From contig CBDFIO010000002.1 of NCBI GenBank assembly GCA_965248155.1, positions 62,001 through 126,000 of the forward strand: 64,000 nt of DNA. Reading direction: 5' to 3'. This document shows positions 6,911 through 16,460 of the stretch, piece after piece. The notes beneath the pieces were generated by a model that searched no databases, was not told the DNA's origin, and saw only the letters and a list, made by a program, of their open reading frames with translations. The translations under genes and the position numbers were made by a program. The stretch comes from RFSX01 sp965248155. Its GTDB lineage: Bacteria > Bacteroidota > Bacteroidia > Chitinophagales > Saprospiraceae. Within the stretch, counting starts at the first letter, position 1, and the number at the start of each line of letters is the position of its first letter.

Positions 6911-6912
6911 AA

Positions 6913-6948
6913 AAATCATGTTGCACAAAGTGTGGCGGGATTTTTTTT
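6913..6948 (+). terminator. Terminator-like hairpin after att copy 1
   Basis: AATCATGTTGCAC and GTGTGGCGGGATT pair around AAA with several G-T pairs and one mismatch, followed by a run of about nine T. It resembles a tRNA-proximal terminator carried by an element. Confidence 0.4.
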
Positions 6949-7053
6949 TCGATGGAGTTAAGCTTGCTTATTAACCATTCAAGAAAAATAAAGGCAAGTC
7001 ACGAAGTGACCAGGGATTTTATTGAACAACCCCCTTCGAGGATCGCTGAAGGC

Positions 7054-7072
7054 AATCCTCTCGCCCCGACAA
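7054..7072 (+). other. att core, copy 2 (19-bp direct repeat)
   Basis: AATCCTCTCGCCCCGACAA is identical to 6893-6911 and 161 bp from it. The T-loop part is not conserved here (the preceding bases are GGATCGCTGAAGGC), so only the acceptor-side half is repeated. It is followed by a strong terminator, as expected just after the original chromosomal tRNA. Confidence 0.55.
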
Positions 7073-7077
7073 CACAA

Positions 7078-7108
7078 AGCCTACTGACAATGTCAGTGGG
7101 CTTTTTTT
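7078..7108 (+). terminator. Rho-independent terminator
   Basis: AGCCTACTGAC (7078-7088) pairs with GTCAGTGGGCT (7092-7102) with one T-G pair and an AAT loop, followed by seven T. It is probably the original terminator of the tRNA gene into which the element inserted. Confidence 0.75.
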
Positions 7109-7350
7109 ATAGACTATTGCGTTGAAAGCTCGATTTCATAAACTAGAGGATTTAAAAAAAGACCTAATAATACAAATGTAGGCCTCAGGCTTAGACCTAT
7201 CCATTATATGAGGGTCGCTAAAGGTAATTACATTAAATCTCTCAAAATACACAATCCACCAATCACTGTTGTTGAAGCAACTGTTCACTCTTTAAAATGC
7301 CCATTTAGGACATTTATTCCAAAAAAAATGACGATTCACTCATTCATCCT

Positions 7351-9833
7351 CTAATCACATTTGTATACACATGCTAAAAAGGCCATTCTATATGTTTTAC
7401 CGTCTTTCACTACTTCTTTACTAATGTAATTTTTGGCTTCAAGATCAAAGTTGCAATCCATAACTATTTTAGCACCGGTATAACTATGTATGAGGTCATC
7501 ATCCTGCTTCATTCCAATTCCTGAAATCGGTGAAGAGACCACCAAATCCCCATTTTCGATGTTACCATATAATTGCTTACCCAGATTCCACCTTCACCTC
7601 CTGAATTGATAATGAGCCTGTAATCATTTTCATCAACTCGATCAATAACTGTTGAATATAGTCCAAGTGAATATTTCCTTTTTGAATTTTCACCCTTTGC
7701 ATCAGAATTTTCAACACCGGAAATAACACCATATATACTTTTGTCATAAGCTCGGTCCGGTATTTTTACTTTAGGTAATGATTCGTTGATTGAAGGAAGA
7801 TAAGAACCATCAAGATTGTATATAGATCCGTCTGCACTGACGATCATTCCGATTTTATCCTTATAATCGTCTGCTGTATTCGAACCAGGCAAAGTCCTGT
7901 GTTGAGATGTAAAGTCAATCGCTGCAACATCTGTTGCATCATTAAGATAACCTCTTGGAGTTCCATTAAACCAAAATCCCAAATCTTCATTGGTAGAGGA
8001 GTAGGTATTAATATTCCAACGGTCTCCTCCGACATCCTGAAGTTCTATGCCATCTGAACCACCATAACCAAATGGTTTAACTTCAAATGTTGCGCTTGGA
8101 TTAATTTGATTGATACCAACTTCTCCCGCACCATCTATTGTCATTTGCGCGAAATTCGAAGTGTAAAAATAGAGTGGGCCATTATTTCTATTTGCCAAAT
8201 ATAATGCATTAAATGGCTCATAATATTGTAAATACCCATTGTAATTTGCTCCATTATAAAATGATAGCCATGGGCCCGATCCATCTAATCTCAACGCTTC
8301 AAACTCCTCATCAATGTGGAGAGGAGCGTCTGGTGTTGTGGTTTTAATACCAATATGATTAGCGCTTGCATCGACAAAAAACATATTTGAGTTAATATCA
8401 CTTTCGATTCTAAAGTCAGAATTCGTACTATTTTCATTAAAAACTGCAGAACCATTTACTTCCATGTTCCCTATTAGATCGAAAGTTTGGGAAGGGAAGC
8501 TGGTACCTATTCCAATTTCATTCGAGCTTGCATCTACAAAAAACATACTTGAGTTACCGTCGCTTTCGATCCTGAAATCTGAATTCGTACTTCCTTCATT
8601 GAATACTGCAGAACCTCTTACATCCAGAGTTGCTCCGGGTGCATTGGTTCCGATACCCACTTGTTTGTCCGTGCCATCTACAAATAATGCATCTGTATCT
8701 ACCGTCAAGTTACTGTTAATTGCCACATCACCTGTTAACTGGGTTTCACCCAAGACGTGCAATTTAGCACTTGGATTAGAGGTGCCAACACCAACTTTCA
8801 AGTCATGAGTTACCGCAAAAACAGGAACAGGAAAACTATCCTGGACTTCAATAAAAGAATGAAACCAATGATCTTTGGTAGGCAGTGGAATCCAGCCACT
8901 TGCATTGAGGTGTGCAATTCCTCCAGCATATATATCTGTGGAAGATCGTTGCCATAAAGCATCATCACCACCTGTTTTGTCAATAATCATGACAATAGTG
9001 TCCCCTATAGTAACCGGAATAGGAGCTGCGAATATGACAGAATACAGAGAATCGCCAACACTGGTAACATCAAATGGTTCTACGATTAATGAAGATCCCA
9101 TAGAAGGATCGTCACCGGTTTTGACTTCAAGCGTAAGGTTGGAGGTTGTTCCTCCATCTTTTTGAGCAGTAATCTCAATTCTCGTTAAGTTCCCAGTAGT
9201 ATCTACAACGAATGATTGGGCGCCGAATGAACCGGCAGATATAGACAGGGCATCTCCAGCAGCTACGGAAGATTGGTCATTGACTTCTGAGATAAAAGTA
9301 GAATCCGAAAAAACTTCAAATTTATGAGTGGTTGAAGAATCCCCGATACTTACATGCTTATGGGTATAAGTCGTATCTCCATCCAGGGTCCAACCACTGC
9401 CAGCACCGCCACCACTCGCCGGTAACTTTACAAAACCGCCATTGGTCAAATATATCGTATCATTTGAAATACTTAATATTTGAGATTCTGGTGGAAGTTT
9501 CACAAATCCTCCGTCAGTTAGATATACAGTATCGTTTGAAATACTTAATAGCTGAGACTCTGGTGGTAGCTTTACAAAACCTCCATCCGTCAAATAAATC
9601 GTATCATTTGAAATACTTAATATTTGAAATTCCGTGATCGTAGAGACATCACGCATTGCCAATGTTCCGTCCGGCATGACAACAACAACACTGTCTGCGC
9701 TGTTTTCAAGGTTCATCACCGCAATCTTAGCCATACCATCAACCTCAATCTGTGCATTAAGTTTCGAATGGCTTATTACTAATATAAAAAAGGAGAGAAT
9801 TACTGATAGATACTTCAGGGAAATAGTTTTCAT
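7351..9833 (-). pseudogene. Tail-fibre-like secreted repeat protein, frameshifted near the C-terminus
   Basis: The main frame (7509-9833) encodes 774 residues with a signal peptide (MKTISLKYLSVILSFFILV, ending SKLNAQ). Three 24-residue repeats (ISNDT-YLTDGGFVKLPPES) follow. Then come a beta-rich domain resembling choice-of-anchor modules, and repeated IGIGT..P units as in Bacteroidota proteins with phage tail-fibre-like stalks. The C-terminal head domain (GLYSTVIDRVDENDYRLIINSGGEGGIWV) breaks off. Its continuation (GDLVVSSPISGIGMKQDDDL to ACVYKCD) is read in another frame down to 7351. An extra AT in CATATAATTG near 7567-7572 explains the shift. This may be a real mutation, a phase-variable site or a sequence error. 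The protein is probably cell-surface or secreted. Confidence 0.7.
9418..9635 (-). repeat. Three 72-bp tandem repeats in the tail-fibre-like gene
   Basis: Three adjacent copies of about 72 bp encode a 24-residue unit containing ISNDTIYLTDGGFVKLP. The copies differ by scattered base changes, many of them silent, which points to selection on the protein. Confidence 0.75.
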
Positions 9834-9902
9834 TAGGTTAGTTTATGAGGTTTATAAAAGGTGTTACTCCCATAAAATAATCATAATTTAGAATATGAAA
9901 AA

Positions 9903-10298
9903 ATGAAACCTAATTTAAAAAAGAAATTAGGCCTCAAAGCTGAGCACTATTTCAGACTTGCCAGGGTACCTGAGAACTACTTCAAACTTTTGGATATTAT
10001 TCCTAATGAACAGAATCTATCTGCTTCTGCTCAAATGCATCCTACAGATTTTATTCATATCTTCTCAAGTGATGGAAATTCGTTAATTCACGAAATCAAA
10101 AAATTGTTACCCTCTCTCAAGAAAAACGGTATGCTGTGGATATCCTGGCCAAAAAAATCATCAAAAATTCCTTCTGATATTGATAAATGGTCGGTAATGA
10201 AAATAGGTCAGGACTTTGGATTAGTAGATGTCAAAATAGCTTCTTATGATGATAATTGGAGCTCGCTAAAATTTGTATATCGTCTAAAAGACAGATAA
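9903..10298 (+). CDS. DUF3052 family protein
   Basis: A 131-residue cytoplasmic protein. The hallmark of DUF3052 is present: a start like KKLGLKAEHYFRLARVPENY, a central stretch ending in hydrophobic Leu repeats, GMLWISWPKKSSKIPSDI, and a C-terminal DFGLVDVKIASYDDNWSSLKFVYR. The fold resembles a truncated Rossmann domain; no enzyme activity is known for the family. Start ATG 9903 lies 69 bases from the divergent tail-fibre-like gene. It is a full-length copy. Confidence 0.85.
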   Translation: MKPNLKKKLGLKAEHYFRLARVPENYFKLLDIIPNEQNLSASAQMHPTDFIHIFSSDGNSLIHEIKKLLPSLKKNGMLWISWPKKSSKIPSDIDKWSVMKIGQDFGLVDVKIASYDDNWSSLKFVYRLKDR

Positions 10299-10367
10299 TT
10301 TTTAAAAAAATGCTTGAAAAATGGAATTCTCATCCATTATTTTTCATTGTAATAATAAAAGAGATTT

Positions 10368-10550
10368 ATGCCCAAGAAAATGAAGAAAGAAGGAAATCCT
10401 ACCGTTCACGAAGAACTTACAGGATTCGACATTAAAATCAACTCATTTGGAGAAATGGAGTCAAATTATAAAATTGACAACCTAAATGCCTTTCTAAATG
10501 AAAATGTAGATGACAAAAAGTTGACAGAAAAAAAAGGAGAAGAGGAATAA
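10368..10550 (+). CDS. Small conserved acidic protein
   Basis: A 60-residue protein beginning MPKKMKKEGNPTVHEEL, with GFDIKINSFGEME and NLNAFLNENVDDKKL. I recall similar short proteins in other Bacteroidota, so it is probably real despite its size; no function is known. No signal peptide or membrane segment. It lies 69 bases after the DUF3052 gene on the same strand and 63 bases before the giant secreted protein gene. Confidence 0.6.
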   Translation: MPKKMKKEGNPTVHEELTGFDIKINSFGEMESNYKIDNLNAFLNENVDDKKLTEKKGEEE

Positions 10551-10613
10551 TTTTCCTTACAAAAGGCGATATTCATACCATACAAATCCCAATTATTAAT
10601 CGTTTTCTCACGT

Positions 10614-13600
10614 ATGCGTTTCTCTATTAAATATCCCCTCCTGATTGCCCTTTTAATGAAGGCCTTTTGTGCTTATGGAGCAAACTATACTTCACAAGAC
10701 ACTATTCCTCCTGTTTTTACCCAGCTTCCTTCTGATACAATCATCAGCTGCGAACTTGATCCCAATCCAGAATTAATTAATTGGTTAGACAATCATGCAT
10801 CAGCGATAGCAGATAACGGAGAAGCACAAATAATAAATTTGTTGACCAATCAAGAGGCAATAGACACTCTAGAACATATTCAAAATTCTTCCTGTTCACA
10901 AACTGCAATTCTTGAAGTCGGATTCATTGCTCAGGATAGCTGTAATAACAATAGCGTTGATACTGTCTTTGCAAATTTTATTATTGAAGACACACAAGCA
11001 CCACAATTTATTATTCCTCCACAAAACCAACTTCTTGATTGTCATTACGGAATTCTGGATTCCTTGCAAATGTGGCTCGATAATATAGGATTTGCCTTTA
11101 CAACAGATAATTGCAGTGATACGATCCTGAGAACCAATTATTCATGGATCGATGATTTAGGAAATTCTGGATTTTCAGACCCAAATGTTCCCACTAATAT
11201 TATAATCGAACGCATCAACTGTAATTGGTCCGTAGAGGTTAGTTTTTTTATTGAAGATGAATGCTCTAACATCAATGTTGCTAAAGCTACATTTGGAATA
11301 GACTCAGATATGAATAAACCCGATATCATCTCGGCTCCTGGTGATACCTTGATTCTATGTTCTGAAACGATTCCAGACTTTGCTCCCCTTTTTGTAGATG
11401 GTTGCGACGGAGAATTAAGTCCCACATTTATTCAAAATGATACCAGAGATCCGGACTCCCTGCTGTGTGGGCACTATAATTATGATATAACACGTAATTG
11501 GACCGTTACTGATGCATGTGGAAACATCTCTGCATACACTCAGCTAATTCAAATTAGAGATACACTGGCCCCTACTATTAATTATCAATCCATTGTTGCT
11601 GCAGATTGTGATGAAAACCTTGGCCTAATTGAAAACTATATAAGCTATTTTGATAATTGTTTATTTGACACAATAAGCTACACAGACTCGATTATTATCA
11701 GCACCATTTGTCAGGAACAACTTATTCGAAGCTATACGCTGATCGACGTATGTCAAAATCAGCAATCCATAGAACAGACATTCCAAATTCAAGATTTTTC
11801 TAGTCCGGAATTTGATATAAGTCCGAGAGATACAATTATTGATTGTGGTCTCATGAATCCGGAACTCTTCTTCGATATCTGGATAGATTCACTCGGATTC
11901 AGTATGGTATCTGATAATTGCAATAGTATAACGAGTAGAGCTTTACCTCCCGGAACCTATGTAGATACCAGCTTAATAATGGCCACTGAAAATGCAAAAT
12001 TCAATATTGTTGGGTGCCCTGATACTACCGTGAATGGCATCTTAGGGTTTCAGTTTGTCGATTTTGTAAATTTTGACTTGTGTGGGAATATTTCAACAGC
12101 AAGAGCCAGTTTTACACTTATTGATACGACTGCACCAGTAATTTTTTCTTGCCCTCAAGATCTCACTATAACATTAGAAGAAAATCAATGTGATAGTCTC
12201 ATCGAGCTTGAATTACCTATAGCAATCGACAATTGCTCTGACCTCTCATTCAATAGATGGCGATATAAGGTAAATCAAGCGACAGCTATATATGCTATCG
12301 CCGATACATTCAATCATCGCCTTGATGCAGGTGAAAATAAAATCGAATTCATATTAAAAGATTGCGGAGGAAATGAAGTTGATTGTCAACAATCTATTTT
12401 TATAAATGATGCTATAGTTCCAATATTAAATTGTCCTGATGATCTTACCATCTTTCTAGAAAATGATCAGTGCGAGACAAACTATTTTTTCGAAGCTTTA
12501 GACTCCTATTCTGATAATTGTGGTGCTACTATTGATTATGCAGAATCTTTACCTATCGGAAACGGACTTGTAGATTTTGTGTTTGATCAGAATGATAGTT
12601 TGTATCACGGTCGCAATTCTATTCTTTCTTTTCAAGATATTATTCTACGAGGTAAAATATACAATCCGCGAATCATTATCGATTGGAAACTTAACATCGA
12701 TCCAGGCTCTTCAGTAACTATCAATTCAGAATTGGGAGATTTATTATATGTCATAGACTCAGGAGATTGTACATCACAATCAGTCAGTTTGGAATTAAAT
12801 TCAAATCAAGTCTTTTTTTGGCTCAGTGATCAAACCGTCAATTTTACTGTTATTCACATTGATGGATTTGGAGACGGGACATTCCCGTGTGATGATTCTA
12901 ATCTCTCAGGAGACATTGTAAATGATGGTGAGTCATTCATCAAAATCAAGCTTGAATTTAGTGATATCGACCCCACAATTGAGGTAAGCAATAATAATTC
13001 ACAAGAAATAATCTCTCACAATGGCTCAAATATTCAGCTTTTGGCAGGCATCTACAATCTTAACTATAATGAATCAGACGTATTGGGAAATCAAGGGATG
13101 TGCAATATGTCTTTAGAGATTAGAGATACTATAAGTCCAATTATCCAATGTCAGGATATAATAGTAGAAGCTGAAATCCAAGCCTCAGAATTTTATGATA
13201 TTATCCCGGAGAATTTGATTCAGACAATATCTGACAATTGTGGAATAGATAGCATTCGTCTTAATAAATACAGTTTTTCATGTGCCGATATCGGTTCGAG
13301 TTTAAATATTCAAGTCGAAGCTGTCGATATATATAAAAATGTGACACAATGTAACAGCATTGTAACAATAAAAGGTGTAGCTATAGAACCAACTTTTTTA
13401 AGTGATCTTTGTTTTGCTGATTCATTACAATTATTTGCAGGAGTAGTTCCAAGTCTTGTCGATAGCTTTATCTGGTCCGGTCCTTCTGATTTCAAATCTT
13501 TTGATCCAAATCCTTTACTCTTATCAATCGACAATTCAAACTCTGGGATATATTTCCTTGAGATCATTTCAATAAATGGATGTTCTTTCGTAGGATCTGT

Positions 13601-16460
13601 AAATATAGAAGTCAATGAATTTTCAAGTCCGCAGATAAGCTCTGATAGTACCGCCTATTGTGTAGGTGATGTCATTTTGTTAAATGCCACACCCTTTACA
13701 GAAGAGGTAAATTATTTTTGGTATGAAGGAATATCTCCAAACGGTATTCTAATTCAAGAAACCGAAGGACCAAGTTTAACAATACAAGGAACCCAAGGCA
13801 AACATTTTTATTATGTTGAAGTGAGATCAGATCTTTGTAATTCTAATCCCTCCAGCACAATCAGTATTGACATTCTGCCAGTTCCGATAGCAGAAATTGA
13901 TCAACCCTTTGTTACAATTTGTGAAGGGGATAACATTGTTCTTTCCACAAATAGTTTTAATTCAATTTACAATTATGAATGGTCTGGCCCTAATGGGTAT
14001 TTTTCCAGGGAACGAATTCCAGAAGTCATTTCAGATGCCGGATTCACAAATGAAGGAATTTATTTCTTAAGTATTAACAACGGCATTTGTACATCGGATA
14101 CTGCATCTGTTCAAGTTGTGATTTTTGAAAAACCTCCTATTCCAATTATTGAGGGTGAAACTATTTTTTGTGAAGGTCAAAGTGCTGTCCTGACAGTCTC
14201 AAATATTTCAAATGCTGTAAGATACCATTGGTATAAAGACGGTGTCATATTTAACTCAGTCTCATCCAATAATCTACTCATTCCTGCAATTACTGAATCA
14301 CAATCAGGGCTATATACTGTTGTAGTAGAAGACGGAATATGTTTTTCGGATACATCAGCATCTTTTGAACTTCTGGTTGAATCCAATATTAATATAGGAG
14401 CAGCTAACAATGGCCCTCTTTGTGAAGGTGATGAAGTCGTTTTAACAAGTTCATTCATTCCGGATGCTACTTACCTATGGGAAGATCCGGCAGGTCTGAC
14501 TTATACAGGAAGAGAGATTATGGTTCCTGCCATTGAAGGAGTATACACTGTAACAGTCACAACGGCTAGTAATTGCATGGCCAGCACATCAACTAATGTG
14601 GAAGTCGGAATAAGACCGAATATTACAGCATTAAGTAATACCTCCATACCTTGTATGTCTGAAGGCATGTCGATAAGTTTCATACCAACTGTTTTTCCAT
14701 CTGGAAATTATAACTATGTATGGTCCGGGCCAAATATGTTTTCATCTGCACAAGAAAATCCTGTATTGACTAATCTCAGTGAATCCTTCAATGGTGAATA
14801 TTTTCTTGAAGTAATCAAGGATAACTGTGCTTCCCAAGCACTAAGTACAATTGTAGACATTACGATTATTCCAATTAAACCGATAATTGATTTTGGAGAT
14901 TTTCCTTGTGAAGCCGATACAGTCAAAATTGAAGTCACTAATCCCATTGTCGGATCAAATGTTGAATGGCTATGGTCAACACCTTTGGGATTGATCGTCA
15001 CAGATGTCCCTTATCTCATTTTAGAAAATTTTGAAAACAACCAGATAGGCAATTACTCGGTATTACAAAGTAAAAATGGGTGTCGTTCCGAAACTTCAAA
15101 CGTTACGTTTATTGAGCTGATAAGTAAGCCTGATCAACCCACAATAATTGTAAATGATTTCAATTGTATAGGTTCAGATATTATCTTCGAAACAAGTGAA
15201 ATCTCTGGTGCTGAATATGTTTGGTCGACTCCCTCAGGCCTATTGTCGAGTGCAACTAATGAATTGATAATTGAAAATGTAAGTTCCAATGATGAAGGCC
15301 CATACTCGTTAAAAGTAAAAGTAGGAAATTGCTTTTCTGAAAGTTCTAATTTGATAGATTTAGAATTAAAATCTCAACCAGAAGCTCCGGAATTTAATAC
15401 AGACTCTCTTTCGTATTGTATAAATGGATTTACGACCGCAGAGATATGCTTAATCGCTAATCAGGCTGATAGCATCGACTTATATCAAATTATAGACCTG
15501 AATAGTGGATCGATACTTTTAGAAAGCGAATCGAATTGTTTTGAATTAAGTTTTTTAAATACTGGTCAACAAAATAGTTTTTTACTTGGCGCAAAAACTG
15601 TTATAGGAGATTGTTCATCAGAAACTCTTAGTACGCTTTCAGTCAACTTTTTTGAGACACCTCTTGCAGGTGCAAATATTACTGAAGACTTGGTTCTTGT
15701 TTGTGACTTAGAATTTGCTAATCTGACAGCACTCAATCCTGAAAATTTAGAACTACAATGGATAAGTCCGGATCCTCAAATTGAAATATTTAATTCTAAT
15801 AGTAATGATGCATCATTCAGCCAACTGAGAGAAGGTACAAATCAAATCATCTTATTAAGTAGTAATGGAGAATGTAAAAACTTTGCCAGTGACACAGCAG
15901 AAATATTTCTCATAAATAATATAGAAGCAAATGATGATTTATTCAATGATGTATTCCTTAATACAATTATCATTGTTCCTCTCGAAAATGATAATTATAA
16001 CAGTGGTGTTACTATAACAAGTGTGTCAGATCCGGGTTCAGGAACTGTGAACATTGTTGGTAATCAAATACATTTTTCTCCACCGAACAACTTGTTTGGA
16101 AGCGTTGAAATTGAATATGAAATATGTTATGATTTGTGTCCAGACCTGTGCTCGACAGCTATTATCACTATAGAATTAGATGAAAATATAGATTGCTTTG
16201 CTGGGAACATTATCACTCCTAATGGTGATGGTTACAATGATAGATTTGAAATTCCATGCCTCTATTCTGGGAATTATCAAGAGAATGAATTGAGCATCTT
16301 TAATCAATGGGGAGATGAATTATATCATGCTGAACCATACCAGAATGAATGGGAAGGGGATTATGATGGTCAGACCCTTCCACCCGGCAGCTACTATTAT
16401 GTGCTTAAATTAGGACCAGGTCTGGGAATTATTCAAGGATTTATAATAATAGAGTTATGA
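10614..16460 (+). CDS. Giant secreted Ig/HYR-repeat protein with T9SS type B sorting domain
   Basis: A 1948-residue surface or secreted protein. It has a signal peptide at residues 1-23 (RFSIKYPLLIALLMKAFCAYG). The first 900 residues contain HYR-like modules (TLPPVFTQLPSD-type starts, repeated DTxxPxF and CPxDLTI motifs, many paired Cys). Residues 930-1700 hold repeated Ig/PKD-like modules (CEGD.V.L......Y.W.GP). The last 90 residues form the gliding-motility-associated C-terminal domain (NIITPNGDGYNDRFEIP, then LSIFNQWGDELY and GQTLPPGSYYYVLKL), the type B signal for T9SS export. Its stop overlaps the next ATG (ATGA, 16457-16460), coupling it to a PorP/SprF protein. It resembles SprB/RemA-type adhesins in architecture; the ligand is unknown. 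Confidence 0.9.
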   Translation: MRFSIKYPLLIALLMKAFCAYGANYTSQDTIPPVFTQLPSDTIISCELDPNPELINWLDNHASAIADNGEAQIINLLTNQEAIDTLEHIQNSSCSQTAILEVGFIAQDSCNNNSVDTVFANFIIEDTQAPQFIIPPQNQLLDCHYGILDSLQMWLDNIGFAFTTDNCSDTILRTNYSWIDDLGNSGFSDPNVPTNIIIERINCNWSVEVSFFIEDECSNINVAKATFGIDSDMNKPDIISAPGDTLILCSETIPDFAPLFVDGCDGELSPTFIQNDTRDPDSLLCGHYNYDITRNWTVTDACGNISAYTQLIQIRDTLAPTINYQSIVAADCDENLGLIENYISYFDNCLFDTISYTDSIIISTICQEQLIRSYTLIDVCQNQQSIEQTFQIQDFSSPEFDISPRDTIIDCGLMNPELFFDIWIDSLGFSMVSDNCNSITSRALPPGTYVDTSLIMATENAKFNIVGCPDTTVNGILGFQFVDFVNFDLCGNISTARASFTLIDTTAPVIFSCPQDLTITLEENQCDSLIELELPIAIDNCSDLSFNRWRYKVNQATAIYAIADTFNHRLDAGENKIEFILKDCGGNEVDCQQSIFINDAIVPILNCPDDLTIFLENDQCETNYFFEALDSYSDNCGATIDYAESLPIGNGLVDFVFDQNDSLYHGRNSILSFQDIILRGKIYNPRIIIDWKLNIDPGSSVTINSELGDLLYVIDSGDCTSQSVSLELNSNQVFFWLSDQTVNFTVIHIDGFGDGTFPCDDSNLSGDIVNDGESFIKIKLEFSDIDPTIEVSNNNSQEIISHNGSNIQLLAGIYNLNYNESDVLGNQGMCNMSLEIRDTISPIIQCQDIIVEAEIQASEFYDIIPENLIQTISDNCGIDSIRLNKYSFSCADIGSSLNIQVEAVDIYKNVTQCNSIVTIKGVAIEPTFLSDLCFADSLQLFAGVVPSLVDSFIWSGPSDFKSFDPNPLLLSIDNSNSGIYFLEIISINGCSFVGSVNIEVNEFSSPQISSDSTAYCVGDVILLNATPFTEEVNYFWYEGISPNGILIQETEGPSLTIQGTQGKHFYYVEVRSDLCNSNPSSTISIDILPVPIAEIDQPFVTICEGDNIVLSTNSFNSIYNYEWSGPNGYFSRERIPEVISDAGFTNEGIYFLSINNGICTSDTASVQVVIFEKPPIPIIEGETIFCEGQSAVLTVSNISNAVRYHWYKDGVIFNSVSSNNLLIPAITESQSGLYTVVVEDGICFSDTSASFELLVESNINIGAANNGPLCEGDEVVLTSSFIPDATYLWEDPAGLTYTGREIMVPAIEGVYTVTVTTASNCMASTSTNVEVGIRPNITALSNTSIPCMSEGMSISFIPTVFPSGNYNYVWSGPNMFSSAQENPVLTNLSESFNGEYFLEVIKDNCASQALSTIVDITIIPIKPIIDFGDFPCEADTVKIEVTNPIVGSNVEWLWSTPLGLIVTDVPYLILENFENNQIGNYSVLQSKNGCRSETSNVTFIELISKPDQPTIIVNDFNCIGSDIIFETSEISGAEYVWSTPSGLLSSATNELIIENVSSNDEGPYSLKVKVGNCFSESSNLIDLELKSQPEAPEFNTDSLSYCINGFTTAEICLIANQADSIDLYQIIDLNSGSILLESESNCFELSFLNTGQQNSFLLGAKTVIGDCSSETLSTLSVNFFETPLAGANITEDLVLVCDLEFANLTALNPENLELQWISPDPQIEIFNSNSNDASFSQLREGTNQIILLSSNGECKNFASDTAEIFLINNIEANDDLFNDVFLNTIIIVPLENDNYNSGVTITSVSDPGSGTVNIVGNQIHFSPPNNLFGSVEIEYEICYDLCPDLCSTAIITIELDENIDCFAGNIITPNGDGYNDRFEIPCLYSGNYQENELSIFNQWGDELYHAEPYQNEWEGDYDGQTLPPGSYYYVLKLGPGLGIIQGFIIIEL

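Larger units (their letters stand above)
1..6911. mobile_element. Right part of an integrated mobile element ending at a tRNA-like att core
   Basis: The stretch holds an XRE repressor, a replication-type primase/helicase, a truncated tyrosine recombinase, an IS3 element and an intact tyrosine integrase, and it ends at a sequence resembling a tRNA T-arm plus acceptor 3' strand (6887-6910). This gene set is typical of integrative elements that use tRNA 3' ends. The left end is outside the window, so the size, the mobilisation genes and the intact tRNA cannot be seen. The true right boundary could instead be the second att-like copy at 7054-7072. Confidence 0.7.
6727..7350. other. Gene-free att region
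   Basis: The 624 bases between the integrase and the tail-fibre-like gene hold a hairpin and TTGGGGGTC repeats (6761-6820), two copies of a tRNA 3'-end-like sequence (6887-6910 and 7054-7072), a weak terminator hairpin (6913-6948) and a strong one (7078-7108). An open frame at 6841-7125 crosses these elements and is judged spurious. From 7110 to 7350 I see no gene or structured element. Confidence 0.6.

Noticed and set aside
6841..7125. 94-residue open frame on the + strand
   Set aside because: It runs across the tRNA-like att copies and terminator hairpins; the peptide has no family features.
9332..9637. Plus-strand open frame with internal repeats
   Set aside because: It is the antisense shadow of the 72-bp repeats in the tail-fibre-like gene.
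11138..15001. Several minus-strand open frames of 60-100 residues within the giant secreted protein gene
   Set aside because: They are shadows of a long AT-rich coding region with no start signals or family features.
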